This document shows positions 7,842 to 17,169 of a DNA stretch of 64,000 nucleotides, one piece after another. The notes under the pieces are model-generated. The model was not told the DNA's origin and searched no databases. It was given only the letters and a program-made list of their open reading frames with translations. Within the stretch, counting starts at the first letter, position 1; every line of letters starts with the position of its first letter. Where the stretch lies: NCBI RefSeq assembly GCF_014639075.1, contig NZ_BMFS01000008.1, forward strand, positions 1 to 64,000, in the 5' to 3' direction. The translations under genes were made by a program, and so were the position numbers. Source of the stretch: Glycocaulis albus. GTDB lineage: Bacteria > Pseudomonadota > Alphaproteobacteria > Caulobacterales > Maricaulaceae.

Positions 7842-9197
7842 ATGCGTTTTCTGGCCCGCCTTGCCGCCATGTTCACCATGATAGCAGCGCTTGCGGCGCC
7901 TGCGCTTGCCCAGTCAGGCAGCCCGCTCGTGGTTACCGTCACGGACGGCAATGTCGATCCGTTCCCGATAGCGATCACCGACTTCATTGCCGAGGATGCG
8001 CAAAGCGCCGAGACGGGCGCCGATATCGCCCGGGTGGTGACGAATAATCTGGCCAATTCCGGCCTCTTCGCGCCGGTCTCCCAGGATGCCTTCATCGAGG
8101 ATATCACCAATATCGATCTGCGCCCCCGGTTTGCCGACTGGCGTATCATCAACGCGTCGGCCCTTCTGGTGGGCCGGGTCAGCATTGACGAGCAGGGCCG
8201 GCTGCTGGTCGCGTTCCGCCTGTGGGATACGGCCGCAGAGCAGCAGCTTCTGGGCATGCAGTTCACGTCCGTGCCGGAGAACTGGCGCCGTCTGGCCCAC
8301 AAGGTCTCTGATGCGATCTATGAGCGGCTGACAGGCGAGAGCGGGTTTTTTGATACACGCATAGTGTATGTGTCGGAGGGTGAGGGCCCCAATGGCGAGC
8401 CGACGCGCCGTCTGGTCATCATGGACCAGGATGGTGCGAACCCCTCCTTCCTGACCGACCGTTCCTACATGGCGCTTCTGCCGAACTATTCGCCGACGAA
8501 CCAGCAGATCACCTATGTCTCGTTCCGCGACCTGCAGGCGACCAGCTATCTCTACGATCTGCAGACGGGACGCCAGGAAGCGCTGTTTGACAGCAGCAAC
8601 GCCGCGATCACCGGCGGCGGGCAGTCTCTCTCGGCGCGCTTCCATCCCAATGGACGCGAGCTGGTGATGTCGGTAGAGCGGCGCGGGCGCCACGATCTCT
8701 ACGGATTTGACCTGCGAACGCGCGCATTGCGCCAGCTGACCAGTAATCCGTCCGACGATACCGAGCCGACCTATTCGCCGGATGGCCGCCAGATCGCCTT
8801 CGCGTCCAACCGTTCCGGACAGCCGCAGATTTACGTGATGAATGCCGACGGCACGGACCAGCGCCGGATCAGCTTCGGTCCCGGCCGCTATACCAGCCCG
8901 GTCTGGTCACCGCGTGGCGATCTCATCGCCTTCATCAAGCAGCAGGGCTCGATGTTCTCGCTGGGCGTGATGCGCGCTGACGGCACCGGCGAGGAACGAA
9001 TTCTCTATGACGGGTATTTTGTAGATACACCGGCCTGGTCCCCGAACGGGCGCATGTTGCTGTTCACACGGGGAGACTATTCCGCCACGGGCACGCGCTA
9101 CTCGATCTGGAGCGTGGATCTGGGCGGGTTCAATTTGCGCCGCCTGCCGACTCAGGGCGCCGCGTCCGACGCTGCATGGTCGCCTCTTCTGGACTGA
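7842..9197 (+). CDS. tolB: Tol-Pal system beta-propeller protein TolB
   Basis: 451 residues with a Sec signal (about residues 1-23, ending APALAQ). The N-terminal domain follows, then a six-bladed beta-propeller with TolB/WD40-like repeats such as YSPDGRQIAFASNRSGQPQI and WSPNGRMLLFTRG. Periplasmic TolB shuttles between Pal and TolA. An AGGAG ribosome site precedes the ATG. It lies 36 bases after tolA and 114 bases before pal, consistent with one tol-pal operon. Confidence 0.97.
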   Translation: MRFLARLAAMFTMIAALAAPALAQSGSPLVVTVTDGNVDPFPIAITDFIAEDAQSAETGADIARVVTNNLANSGLFAPVSQDAFIEDITNIDLRPRFADWRIINASALLVGRVSIDEQGRLLVAFRLWDTAAEQQLLGMQFTSVPENWRRLAHKVSDAIYERLTGESGFFDTRIVYVSEGEGPNGEPTRRLVIMDQDGANPSFLTDRSYMALLPNYSPTNQQITYVSFRDLQATSYLYDLQTGRQEALFDSSNAAITGGGQSLSARFHPNGRELVMSVERRGRHDLYGFDLRTRALRQLTSNPSDDTEPTYSPDGRQIAFASNRSGQPQIYVMNADGTDQRRISFGPGRYTSPVWSPRGDLIAFIKQQGSMFSLGVMRADGTGEERILYDGYFVDTPAWSPNGRMLLFTRGDYSATGTRYSIWSVDLGGFNLRRLPTQGAASDAAWSPLLD

Positions 9198-9311
9198 AGC
9201 AGTGACGGAAAATAGTTCGCGCACCCATATCGATTCACCGTCGAATGTGGTGTATGGAGAAGCGGGCCGTGCAGGCGTGCTGCGCGGCTATTATTGAGGG
9301 ACTTTGCTCCG

Positions 9312-9824
9312 ATGAAACTAGCTCCGTTCGCTGCCCTGGCAGCGTGCAGCCTTCTCGTAACCGCCTGCGCCAGCCGCCCGGATGAAACTCCGGTCGTTCA
9401 GGAAACGCGCACGGATAATGTCGTAACCGATACCCGCCCGACAGGTCCGGTTCCCGGTTCGATTGCAGACTTCGAACAAAATGCGGGCGACCGCGTTTTC
9501 TTCGGTCTGGACCGCTTCGATCTGGACAACGCGTCGCGCGAAACCCTGCGCCGTCAGGCCGCCTGGCTCGCCCAGTATCCCGGCACGCGCATCCTGATCG
9601 CCGGCAATGCCGACGAGCGTGGCACCCGTGAATACAACCTGGCGCTCGGTGCGCGCCGCGCAAACTCGGTGCGGGACTTCCTGGTCAGCCAGGGTGTTGA
9701 TGCCTCGCGCATCTCGACCGTCTCCTACGGCAAAGAGCGTCCGACCTGCACCCAGTCCACGGAATCGTGCTGGGCCCAGAACCGGAACGGCATCACTGTC
9801 GTGACGTCTGGCGCGGTTTCCTAG
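9312..9824 (+). CDS. pal: Peptidoglycan-associated lipoprotein Pal
   Basis: 170 residues from the ATG at 9312; an in-frame TTG at 9294 is less likely. A lipoprotein signal ends in LLVTAC (lipidated C19). After a short disordered linker comes an OmpA-like domain with the peptidoglycan-binding segment NADERGTREYNLALGARRA. Pal anchors the outer membrane to the wall and binds TolB. The CTQSTESCW pair near the C-terminus is common in alphaproteobacterial Pal. A strong hairpin terminator follows at 9861-9908. Confidence 0.96.
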   Translation: MKLAPFAALAACSLLVTACASRPDETPVVQETRTDNVVTDTRPTGPVPGSIADFEQNAGDRVFFGLDRFDLDNASRETLRRQAAWLAQYPGTRILIAGNADERGTREYNLALGARRANSVRDFLVSQGVDASRISTVSYGKERPTCTQSTESCWAQNRNGITVVTSGAVS

Positions 9825-9860
9825 TCAACGGGCTTTCCCGTTGCTACTGCGGAGCTTGAA

Positions 9861-9908
9861 GGCTCGCCGGCATGATCATCTGGTCGTGCCGGCGAGCCTT
9901 TGTTTTTT
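9861..9908 (+). terminator. Rho-independent terminator after pal
   Basis: A perfect 12-base stem (GGCTCGCCGGCA paired with TGCCGGCGAGCC, 9861-9872 and 9887-9898) with a 14-base loop is followed by a T-rich tract, TTTGTTTTTT. It should end most tol-pal transcripts before cpoB. Confidence 0.9.
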
Positions 9909-10062
9909 CCGGGCCGGCGATACGGCGGGGGCGTAGACGGCGATGGCCTGCAAGTGCTGCCGCAATTTCGCCCCTTGCGTTCGCCACGCTCGCCCCTTGA
10001 CCGCGCGCGGCGGACGCGCGATCCCGGTTGCTACAGGTTTTTTTGTTTTCAGAGGTGATGGC

Positions 10063-10926
10063 ATGCGCTGGCTCGTTTCTCTCCTGATAGGCCTTGGTCT
10101 GCTGGCTGGGACCGCCCAGGCCCAGTCCAGCCGCGCACTGACAATGCGCATGGATGCCATAGAGGCACGCCTTAACCAGATGGAGCAGCAATCGCTGGCG
10201 GGCGACCCGGTGGCCGAGAGCCTGCTGATGCGGGTCGAGGCGCTGGAGCGCGAGCAGCGCGCCCTGACGGGCGAGCTTGAAACGCTGACCTTCGAGAACC
10301 GCCGCCTGCGCCAGGAAATCGACCGCCTGAATACCGCCATGCGGCGCGTGCTGGCGGGCGAGGCGGGCAATCTGGCAGTGACAGATCCTGACGACCCTCA
10401 CGCCGACGCCCGTGCTGCGGCAACGCGGCCAATGAGCCTGCAGGGCAATAATCTGCCGACCGAACCGCTGGACGGGGACGGCGGCGGTGGTGCCGGTACA
10501 TCCGCTTCGTCAGGCAGCGCAGGCGCGGCATCGGCGCCGTCCGATCCCGATGAGGCGTTTGCCAGCGCGCGCGCGCGGCTGCTGGACGGTGATTTTGCCG
10601 GGGCGCAGGAACGCTTTGCCGGTTTTGTGCAGACCCATGACGGCCATCCGATGACGGGCCAGGCCTGGTACTGGCTTGGTGAAACCCATTTCGCGCAAGG
10701 CAATTACCAGGATGCGGCCGATGCGTATATGGCGTCCTTGCGTGCCGACCGGCGCGGTGAGCGCGGGCCGGACGCATTGGTGCGCTTGGGCGCCTCGCTG
10801 TATGCGATGGAACAGGGTGCCGCAGCGTGCAATGTGCTGGGCTCGTTCGGTCAGGAATACCCCAATGCCAGCGCCGAGGCTCGCCAGCGTGCCGAGCGTG
10901 AGCGCAGCCGTGCCGGGTGCCGCTAG
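10063..10926 (+). CDS. cpoB: Cell division coordinator CpoB (YbgF)
   Basis: 287 residues from the ATG at 10063, which gives a good Sec signal (MRWLVSLLIGLGLLAGTAQA); longer upstream frames lack one. A coiled-coil trimerisation segment follows (about 22-105, with LEREQRALTGELETL and RLRQEIDRL), then a Gly/Ser/Pro linker. Tetratricopeptide repeats run from about 160 to 285 (ARLLDGDFAGAQERFAGFV, GQAWYWLGETHFAQGNYQDA). CpoB couples Tol-Pal constriction with peptidoglycan synthesis at the septum. It has its own start after the pal terminator, and its stop overlaps the tilS GTG start. Confidence 0.93.
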   Translation: MRWLVSLLIGLGLLAGTAQAQSSRALTMRMDAIEARLNQMEQQSLAGDPVAESLLMRVEALEREQRALTGELETLTFENRRLRQEIDRLNTAMRRVLAGEAGNLAVTDPDDPHADARAAATRPMSLQGNNLPTEPLDGDGGGGAGTSASSGSAGAASAPSDPDEAFASARARLLDGDFAGAQERFAGFVQTHDGHPMTGQAWYWLGETHFAQGNYQDAADAYMASLRADRRGERGPDALVRLGASLYAMEQGAAACNVLGSFGQEYPNASAEARQRAERERSRAGCR

Positions 10927-12209
10927 ATCCTGATCTGGCAGCCGCCGCACGGGCGGCCGGGCGCCTGTGCCCGTCCGGACCGCTGGTTCTGGCGCTGTCG
11001 GGCGGCGGCGATTCCATGGCTCTTGCCTGCCTTCTCGCCGATGAGGCAGCGCGTACGGGGCGGCCCCTGCACACCCTGATAGTCGATCATCGCCTGCGCC
11101 CGGAAAGTGCAAGCGAGGCTGATCTTACAGCCCGACGCGCCGAAGCGCTGGGCGCCAGGGCGCATATTCTTGTCTGGACATCGCCCGCGACAGGGCAGGC
11201 CGCGGCCCGGCGCGCACGCCATGCCCTTCTCGCCGATGCCGCGCGCGATCTGGGCGCGAACCGGCTGTTTCTGGCTCACACGGCCGATGATGTCATCGAA
11301 ACCCTGCTGATGCGCCTGTCGCGCAAGGGCGCAAGCTGGCGCTCGCTCGCGGCGATGGGAGCGTTGAGCGCCAGCCCAGCCTGGCCGGAGGGACGTGGCA
11401 TTGTGCTCGCGCGTCCGCTGGTGCGAGTGGCGCGCAGCGGGCTGAGGCAGTTCCTGCGCCAGCGCGGGCAGCGCTGGGTGGAGGATCGGTCCAACACCAA
11501 CCGTGCCTTTGAACGTGTTCGGGTACGCTCTGGCGCGCCCGCACCCGCGAGCCGGACGGGCAGGCGCCTGCTGGCTCTCAATGATGCAGCATTGGCGGTG
11601 GATGACCGCGTGAGACAGCTGGCGCGCCTGAGGATCAGGGCGGGTGCGCAAATCCTGCCCTGGGGCGCAGTCCGCGTCGATGCCGCCGCGTTTGCCGGAC
11701 GGTCACGCGAGGTGGGTATGCGGGCCTGCGAAGCACTGATGCTGGCGGTTGGCGGGGACGCTGCCCTGCCGGGGCCGGACAGTGTCTCCGCCCTGCATGA
11801 TGCCCTGCTGGCAGGTATGCCGTTCAGCGCTGCCGGCGTGCTGCTGACGCGCGATGGCATTATCGGGCGTGATCCGGGTGCAGCGGCAGGCCGTGCTGAC
11901 GGACATGGCGGTGTTGCTGAACTGCGCGTCGGGCCGGGTGACTGTGCCGTGTTTGATGGCCGGATGCTGATATGCGCAGGGTCAGAGCCGCTGACCGTGC
12001 AGCCCTTGCGCGTGCAGAACCGGCCAGTCCCCGAAGTGCCTGCCCGATTGCGGCCATCTCTTGCGGTTATCAGCGGCGGTGGCCAAAGCGTGATTGCCGG
12101 ACTGGATACGCCGCCGGGTGATGGCGCGGCTGGCGCGCTCATTGCAGAACGCCTCGATGGATTGCTGGGTGTGTCCGCATACGGCACGGCGGGCGAAAAC
12201 ACTGTATGA
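10917..12209 (+). CDS. tilS: tRNA(Ile)-lysidine synthetase TilS
   Basis: 430 residues. The PP-loop ATP pyrophosphatase motif SGGGDS is at residues 28-33, with VDHRLRPES and the HTADDVIETLLMRL segment that identifies TilS. The enzyme converts C34 of the AUA-reading tRNA(Ile) to lysidine and is usually essential. The likely start is a GTG at 10917 that overlaps the last codons of cpoB by 10 bases, so expression is probably coupled. The C-terminal 180 residues are poorly conserved in the family and add little. Confidence 0.92.
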   Translation: MPLDPDLAAAARAAGRLCPSGPLVLALSGGGDSMALACLLADEAARTGRPLHTLIVDHRLRPESASEADLTARRAEALGARAHILVWTSPATGQAAARRARHALLADAARDLGANRLFLAHTADDVIETLLMRLSRKGASWRSLAAMGALSASPAWPEGRGIVLARPLVRVARSGLRQFLRQRGQRWVEDRSNTNRAFERVRVRSGAPAPASRTGRRLLALNDAALAVDDRVRQLARLRIRAGAQILPWGAVRVDAAAFAGRSREVGMRACEALMLAVGGDAALPGPDSVSALHDALLAGMPFSAAGVLLTRDGIIGRDPGAAAGRADGHGGVAELRVGPGDCAVFDGRMLICAGSEPLTVQPLRVQNRPVPEVPARLRPSLAVISGGGQSVIAGLDTPPGDGAAGALIAERLDGLLGVSAYGTAGENTV

Positions 12210-12356
12210 TGTGCGGCAGCTGGCCGCGCAGGGCTGGCGAAACGGCGTGCGCCGTCCAATATTGAAGACGAGGTTGCCTGCCCGATGCCGAATAGCCGAG
12301 GGCCGGGGCTGACAGGACTTGAAGCGGGTGTGTTAGCCCGGCGGAAGGATAAGTAG

Positions 12357-14294
12357 ATGAATTTGCGTAATATTCTGGTCTGGGCAATCCTTCTGGTGCT
12401 GCTGGCTGCCCTGTTCAACATCCTCCAGGGTCCGCGCCCGGCGGCGCAGACCAACGAGATGACCTACACGCAGTTCATGGACAATGTGGAGGCGGGGCGC
12501 GTCAGCGAAGTGACGATTGAGGGCCAGTCCATCACCGGCGAGCTCAGCGGTGGGCAGGCTTTCCGCACCGAGGTTCCGGCTGATGCGCGCGTTACCGACG
12601 CGCTGCGCGAGAATAATGTACAGATCACCGCGCGCGCGCCGTCGGAAGGCGGGATGAATCTGTTTGGCATTCTGCTCAGCTGGTTCCCGATGCTGCTGCT
12701 GATCGGTGTGTGGATTTTCTTCATGCGCCAGATGCAGGGCGGCGGCAAAGGCGCGATGGGCTTTGGCAAGTCCAAGGCCAAGCTGCTGACCGAAAAGACA
12801 GGCCGCGTCACGTTTGACGATGTGGCCGGGATCGACGAGGCCAAGGAAGAGCTTTCCGAGATTGTCGAGTTCCTCAAAGACCCCTCCAAGTTCCAGCGTC
12901 TGGGCGGCAAGATTCCCAAAGGCGCGCTGCTGATCGGCCCTCCCGGTACGGGTAAGACGCTGACCGCGCGCGCCGTGGCGGGTGAGGCGGGCGTGCCCTT
13001 CTTCACCATTTCCGGTTCGGACTTTGTGGAGATGTTCGTCGGCGTCGGTGCGAGCCGCGTGCGCGACATGTTCGAGCAGGCCAAGAAGAATGCGCCCTGC
13101 ATCATCTTTATCGACGAGATCGATGCGGTGGGCCGTTCGCGCGGTGCCGGCCTTGGCGGCGGCAATGATGAGCGCGAGCAGACACTGAACCAGCTCCTCG
13201 TGGAGATGGACGGGTTCGAGGCCAATGAGGGCATCATCCTCATCGCGGCCACCAACCGGCCGGACGTTCTGGACCCGGCGCTGCTGCGTCCGGGCCGGTT
13301 CGACCGTCAGGTTGTTGTGCCGAACCCGGATATCACGGGCCGCGAGAAAATCCTTAAAGTGCATATGCGCAACGTGCCGCTGGCCGCTGATGTGGACCCG
13401 AAGGTCATCGCGCGCGGCACGCCGGGCTTTTCCGGCGCGGACCTGGCCAACCTGGTCAATGAGGCAGCCCTGCTGGCGGCGCGCCGCAATCGCCGCCTTG
13501 TCTCAATGGCCGAGTTTGAAGAGGCCAAGGACAAGGTGATGATGGGGCCGGAGCGCCGCTCCATGGTCATGGGCGAGAAGGAAAAGACGCTGACCGCCTA
13601 TCACGAGGCGGGTCACGCCATCGTGGCGCTGAAAGTGCCGGCGGCTGACCCGGTCCACAAGGCGACGATCATTCCGCGCGGCCGTGCGCTCGGCATGGTC
13701 ATGCAGCTGCCTGAAGGCGACAAGCTGTCCATGACCCATCAGGAGATGACGAGCCGGCTTGCCATCATGATGGGCGGACGCGTTGCCGAGGAGATCAAGT
13801 TCGGCAAGGAGAATGTCACCTCCGGGGCTGCCAGCGACATCCAGCAGGCCACGCGTCTTGCGCGCGCCATGGTGACGCAATGGGGCTTCTCCGAGGAGCT
13901 TGGCCCCATCGACTATGCGGACAATCAGGGCGATGTGTTCCTCGGCCAGCAACTGGTGCAGCAATCGCGCACCGTGTCAGCCGAGACCGCGGCCAAGATC
14001 GAGCGCGAAGTGAAAGGTCTGGTGGAAGGTGGCCTCAACGAGGCGCGCCGCATCCTCACCGACTACAACAAGGACTGGGAAGCCATTGCACAGGGGCTTC
14101 TCGAGTATGAAACCCTGTCGGGCGAGGAGATCACCGATCTGCTCAATGGCAAGCCGCCAGTGCGCAATACCGACATCCCTGCCAAGGGAGAAGGCCCGTC
14201 ATCGCCGGATAGCGCCGTGCCGGTCATCGATGACGAGGATGAGGACGAGGTGACCGCGCCCGGCGGGATGGAGCCAAAGCCCGGCCCGGCCTGA
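12357..14294 (+). CDS. ftsH: Membrane AAA+ metalloprotease FtsH
   Basis: 645 residues. Two membrane helices (about 4-23 and 103-123) flank a small periplasmic domain. The AAA+ domain has Walker A GPPGTGKT at 194-201, Walker [12 protein letters not shown] and the second region of homology [19 protein letters not shown]. The Zn2+ protease motif is HEAGH at 416-420. FtsH degrades misfolded membrane proteins and regulatory proteins. An AAGGA ribosome site precedes the ATG. The acidic C-terminal tail (DDEDEDE) is typical of alphaproteobacterial FtsH. The DUF167 gene begins 6 bases after the stop. Confidence 0.98.
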   Translation: MNLRNILVWAILLVLLAALFNILQGPRPAAQTNEMTYTQFMDNVEAGRVSEVTIEGQSITGELSGGQAFRTEVPADARVTDALRENNVQITARAPSEGGMNLFGILLSWFPMLLLIGVWIFFMRQMQGGGKGAMGFGKSKAKLLTEKTGRVTFDDVAGIDEAKEELSEIVEFLKDPSKFQRLGGKIPKGALLIGPPGTGKTLTARAVAGEAGVPFFTISGSDFVEMFVGVGASRVRDMFEQAKKNAPCIIFIDEIDAVGRSRGAGLGGGNDEREQTLNQLLVEMDGFEANEGIILIAATNRPDVLDPALLRPGRFDRQVVVPNPDITGREKILKVHMRNVPLAADVDPKVIARGTPGFSGADLANLVNEAALLAARRNRRLVSMAEFEEAKDKVMMGPERRSMVMGEKEKTLTAYHEAGHAIVALKVPAADPVHKATIIPRGRALGMVMQLPEGDKLSMTHQEMTSRLAIMMGGRVAEEIKFGKENVTSGAASDIQQATRLARAMVTQWGFSEELGPIDYADNQGDVFLGQQLVQQSRTVSAETAAKIEREVKGLVEGGLNEARRILTDYNKDWEAIAQGLLEYETLSGEEITDLLNGKPPVRNTDIPAKGEGPSSPDSAVPVIDDEDEDEVTAPGGMEPKPGPA

Positions 14295-14299
14295 GGCTC

Positions 14300-14614
14300 T
14301 TGACCGCGAACTGGATAAGTGACGAAGGCGAAGGAGCGATCCTTCGCCTTCGTGTTACGCCCAAAGCCTCAGTCGATGCCGTCGAAGGCGTGGAAACCGG
14401 CGCTGACGGGCTGGCCCACCTTAAAATCCGCGTGCGGGCCGTGCCGGACAAGGGAGCGGCCAATGCCGCCGTTCTGAAACTGCTGGCAAAAGCGCTGGGC
14501 GTGCCGAAATCGGCGCTGGAACTGGTGTCAGGGCAGACCTCACGGGTGAAGATGGTGCGCATTGCCGGTCTTTCCGGCGGCGAGGTTGGCAAGCGGCTCG
14601 GCCTCATGCCCTGA
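14300..14614 (+). CDS. DUF167 (YggU) family protein
   Basis: 104 residues. The DUF167 pattern is visible: LRLRVTPKASVDAVEGV, LKIRVRAVPDKGAANAAVLKLLAKALGVPKSALELVSGQTSRVK. The function of the family is not established. The probable start is a TTG at 14300 with GAGG just upstream, 6 bases after the ftsH stop, so it is probably cotranscribed. Codons 9-18 are unusual in forming a perfect 12-base inverted repeat (14323-14352), which would fold in the mRNA just after the start. Confidence 0.85.
   Translation: MTANWISDEGEGAILRLRVTPKASVDAVEGVETGADGLAHLKIRVRAVPDKGAANAAVLKLLAKALGVPKSALELVSGQTSRVKMVRIAGLSGGEVGKRLGLMP
14323..14352 (+). repeat. Perfect 12-base inverted repeat inside the DUF167 start
   Basis: CGAAGGCGAAGG (14323-14334), loop AGCGAT, then CCTTCGCCTTCG (14341-14352). 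There is no T-tract, so it is not a standard terminator. It lies about 30 bases past the ftsH stop and could affect mRNA decay or translation of the small downstream gene. Confidence 0.7.
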
Positions 14615-14707
14615 CGGTCAGATGCGGGCTGTGTAGCGCTCACCAATCCGTTTGCATTGCCGGCGCGTATAGAGCGCATGACATCCTCTCATAGCCGGGA
14701 ATAGCCC

Positions 14708-15130
14708 ATGCCCGATATGTCCTTGCCCTGGATGCTGGCTGCAACTGCCTCTGCAATCGGCGCCCTGATGGGGCTGATGAGTCTCGCCGTGCCACGCTGG
14801 GGCGCGAACGTCGTCCGCCTCGCACCCGCACCGGACATGAAGGGGGGGTGGGCGGAGTTCCGCTCCAGTTATGGCGGCGCTTTGGTGCTTGCCCATGGCG
14901 CGGTGCTCCTGACCCTTTCCATGAGCGGTCAGGCCGGGTCCGGCGCGGTGATGGGCGCAAGCTTTGCTGTCGGGCTTTATTGGCTGGGCATGGCGATAGG
15001 CCGGGCCATCTCGATGGCGGCCGATGCCGATCGGGGCACGCGCACGCGCTATAACGCTGCCGCGATCGGGTTTGAAACGCTGTTGGGGCTAGCGCTGTGT
15101 GCGCCCTTCATCGCCCATCTGGGCGGATAG
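14708..15130 (+). CDS. DUF4345-like four-helix membrane protein
   Basis: 140 residues with about four hydrophobic segments: residues 7-28 (WMLAATASAIGALMGLMSLAV), 58-75 (ALVLAHGAVLLTLSMS), 82-100 (VMGASFAVGLYWLGMAIG) and 118-136 (AIGFETLLGLALCAPFIA). The arrangement, with an FRSSYGG segment after the first helix, resembles DUF4345 proteins, which have no assigned function. It stands alone between ftsH-DUF167 and the convergent flagellar genes, ending 4 bases from the end of the FlgN-like gene. Confidence 0.65.
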   Translation: MPDMSLPWMLAATASAIGALMGLMSLAVPRWGANVVRLAPAPDMKGGWAEFRSSYGGALVLAHGAVLLTLSMSGQAGSGAVMGASFAVGLYWLGMAIGRAISMAADADRGTRTRYNAAAIGFETLLGLALCAPFIAHLGG

Positions 15131-15133
15131 GGT

Positions 15134-15574
15134 TCAGGCGCTCTGATTGACCGCGATCGCACCGATCTGTGTCGAGCGGGCCGATTGCGGGCCATAGCCT
15201 GCACTCTGCGCCTTCTGGCGGACGGCCTCGTCGGCGATAGACTTGACCAGCCCTTCGGTAATGTCCTTAAGCGCCTCGACGACGACACCATTGCGCTGCA
15301 CGGCAGCGTCCAGCTTTTCGACATTTGCCCGCAAGGACGCCTTCACGGATGGCTCCAGCCCTGCCAGCCGTTCCGGGTCGGCAGCGGCGAGCTGCGTCTC
15401 GCGCCGGTAGATATTGGCCAGCTGCATCTTTTCGTCCTGCAGGTCGAAGGCCTTGTGCGGCTGGCGGGCCTCGAAATGCACGGTTTCGGTGTCGAACAGC
15501 TGGGTCAGACGCGCGGTCAGGCGTATCAACGCGGCGGCGCGTTCAGCGGGAGTTTTCGCTGCCAGTTCACTCAT
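15134..15574 (-). CDS. FlgN-like flagellar protein (FlbY-type position)
   Basis: 146 residues, predominantly helical and charged. FlgN-type export chaperones for hook-associated proteins have this size and helical character, and a FlgN/FlbY protein is found just downstream of flgI in related bacteria. Visible pattern: a long N-terminal amphipathic helix (AALIRLTARLTQLFDTETVHF), ALKDITEGLVKSI, then a short disordered tail. Its start overlaps the stop of the upstream FlgJ-type gene by 4 bases. The assignment rests on position and helical pattern more than on a diagnostic motif. Confidence 0.65.
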   Translation of the reverse strand: MSELAAKTPAERAAALIRLTARLTQLFDTETVHFEARQPHKAFDLQDEKMQLANIYRRETQLAAADPERLAGLEPSVKASLRANVEKLDAAVQRNGVVVEALKDITEGLVKSIADEAVRQKAQSAGYGPQSARSTQIGAIAVNQSA

Positions 15575-15900
15575 GAACGCTCAGCTCCCTCCTGCATGCG
15601 CAGGATTTCGCGGGCCAGATCATCGGCGAGGCCAATACCCCCTGCGCGCGCCATCACCTTGGCGTACTCCTCATTGAGCATGCCCCGGAAGGCGCTTTCG
15701 CCGGGACCGCCGCCGAACATCTCGCTCTGCGTGGTCTCGCCCATCATCTGTTCCATCAGCTGGGCAAGGAATACCGCCTCGAATTCCTCGGCGACGCGGC
15801 GCGCCTGTTCGGCATTGGTTACATTGCCTGCGCCGGGCAGGGCGGGCTCGCGGGTCCGGAAGGCGTTCTGGACCTGGCTGGCCAGGATATCATCCATCAC
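15571..15900 (-). CDS. FlgJ-type rod-binding protein (CheL-like), no muramidase domain
   Basis: 109 residues matching only the rod-binding domain of FlgJ: ARRVAEEFEAVFLAQLMEQMM, then ESAFRGMLNEEYAKVMARAGGIGLAD. Gammaproteobacterial FlgJ carries a C-terminal peptidoglycan hydrolase; here, as in Caulobacter-type bacteria (CheL), that domain is absent and must be supplied by a separate enzyme. The start overlaps the flgI stop by 4 bases, and the gene's own stop overlaps the FlgN-like start. It acts in periplasmic rod assembly. Confidence 0.85.
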   Translation of the reverse strand: MMDDILASQVQNAFRTREPALPGAGNVTNAEQARRVAEEFEAVFLAQLMEQMMGETTQSEMFGGGPGESAFRGMLNEEYAKVMARAGGIGLADDLAREILRMQEGAERS

Positions 15901-16997
15901 AGCACCTCGATCTCGGCCTGCAGCGCACCGGCTGCCTTGATGGTCTGGAGAATGGTGATCATGTCGCGCGGAGAGACGCCCAGCGCGTTGAGCCCGTCGA
16001 CCAGCTCGCGCAAGGAGACCGTTCCCTGAAGCACGCCCAGCTGCATGGCGTCCTCCTCGGCGGTGACCTGGGTGCGTGGCAGCACGACCGTCTCGCCCTC
16101 CGAAAAGGCGCCGGGCTGGCTGGCGATCGGGGTCTCGCTGACCGTGATGGTGAGATTACCTTGCGCGATCGCTACCGTGGACACGCGCACATTCTCGCCC
16201 ATCACGATGGTGCCTGTGCTTTCATCGATCACTACGCGGGCGCGCATGTCGGCAGCAACGCGCAGCTGTTCCACGTCGGCGACAAGGCTGACCATGTCGC
16301 CGGCAAAGCTGGCAGGGCGGCTGACGACGACTGTTGCCGGGTCGCTGGCATGGGCGGTGCCGGTGCCGATATAGGCGTTGATGGCATCGGCCATGCGCCG
16401 CGCTGTGGTAAAGTCCGGATTGCGCAGGGCCAGACGGATCTCGTCTCGGCTGGCGAGGTCAAAGCGCAGCTCGCGCTCGATGATCGCGCCATTCGAGATA
16501 CGGCCATTCGTCGGCACGCCGCGCGTGATGCTGGCGCCCGCGCCCTGGGCGGAAAACCCGCCAACCGCGATGGAGCCTTGCGCGACAGCGTAGACCTGCC
16601 CGTCCGCGCCCATGAGCGGTGTGGCGATCAATACCCCGCCCTGCAGGCTGCTGGCATCGCCCATGGCCGACACGGTGACATCCATGCGCGAGCCTTGCGT
16701 GGCGAAAGGCGGCAGGTGTGCGGTGACCAGCACGGCCGCGACATTCCCGGTGCGCAGATCGGCATCGCGGATATTGACGTTGAAGCGCTCCATGAGCGAG
16801 TTCAGGGACTGGCGGGTAAAGGCAGAATTGCGCAGCGTGTCGCCAGAACCGTCGAGACCCACCACAAGGCCGTAGCCAACCAGCTGGTTGTCCCGGACGC
16901 CCTCAATGTCGGCGATGTCCTTGATGCGCGGATTGGCATGAGCGGGCGCCATAAGCGCCAGACACAAGGCGGTGGCAATCAAAATCCGGATCAGCAT
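15897..16997 (-). CDS. flgI: Flagellar P-ring protein FlgI
   Basis: 366 residues with a Sec signal (about residues 1-21, ending APAHA), then RIKDIADIEGVRDNQLVGYGLVVGLDGSGD, the classic FlgI opening. The C-terminus has GVSPRDMITILQTIKAAGALQAEIEVL, also typical. FlgI builds the P-ring bushing in the peptidoglycan layer. It leads the leftward operon flgI, flgJ-type, FlgN-like. A sigma-54-type promoter sits 45-59 bases upstream (17042-17056). Confidence 0.97.
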   Translation of the reverse strand: MLIRILIATALCLALMAPAHANPRIKDIADIEGVRDNQLVGYGLVVGLDGSGDTLRNSAFTRQSLNSLMERFNVNIRDADLRTGNVAAVLVTAHLPPFATQGSRMDVTVSAMGDASSLQGGVLIATPLMGADGQVYAVAQGSIAVGGFSAQGAGASITRGVPTNGRISNGAIIERELRFDLASRDEIRLALRNPDFTTARRMADAINAYIGTGTAHASDPATVVVSRPASFAGDMVSLVADVEQLRVAADMRARVVIDESTGTIVMGENVRVSTVAIAQGNLTITVSETPIASQPGAFSEGETVVLPRTQVTAEEDAMQLGVLQGTVSLRELVDGLNALGVSPRDMITILQTIKAAGALQAEIEVL

Positions 16998-17041
16998 TGC
17001 GCGCGGTTCTCCGCATGAGGGTGTGTTCGCCCGTTAACCAT

Positions 17042-17056
17042 GCGAATTTCATGCCA
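17042..17056 (-). promoter_or_regulatory. Sigma-54-type promoter for flgI
   Basis: On the minus strand TGGCATGAAATTCGC shows GG and GC separated by exactly 10 bases, the -24/-12 spacing, close to consensus TGGCACG-N4-TTGC. The expected start of transcription gives a leader of about 30 bases before flgI. Confidence 0.7.
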
Positions 17057-17109
17057 ATGAGGTCTGCTCTAACTTATTGATAAATATGAAAGCGGCAGTG
17101 CGAGCCTGA

Positions 17110-17154
17110 CGGCAAAACACGCGCTCGGCGCGTGCTGCCGGGAAGATTTTGCCG
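17110..17154. promoter_or_regulatory. Paired CGGCAAAA elements flanking a hairpin, possible FlbD enhancer
   Basis: CGGCAAAA at 17110-17117 and its reverse complement TTTTGCCG at 17147-17154 flank a perfect stem CACGCGC-TCG-GCGCGTG (17118-17134). They lie about 55-110 bases upstream of the flgI sigma-54 site, the usual distance of an activator site. FlbD-bound ftr elements in Caulobacter contain a similar CGGCAAA core; this match is inference. Confidence 0.45.
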
Positions 17155-17169
17155 GGGCGGCGAAGCGGT

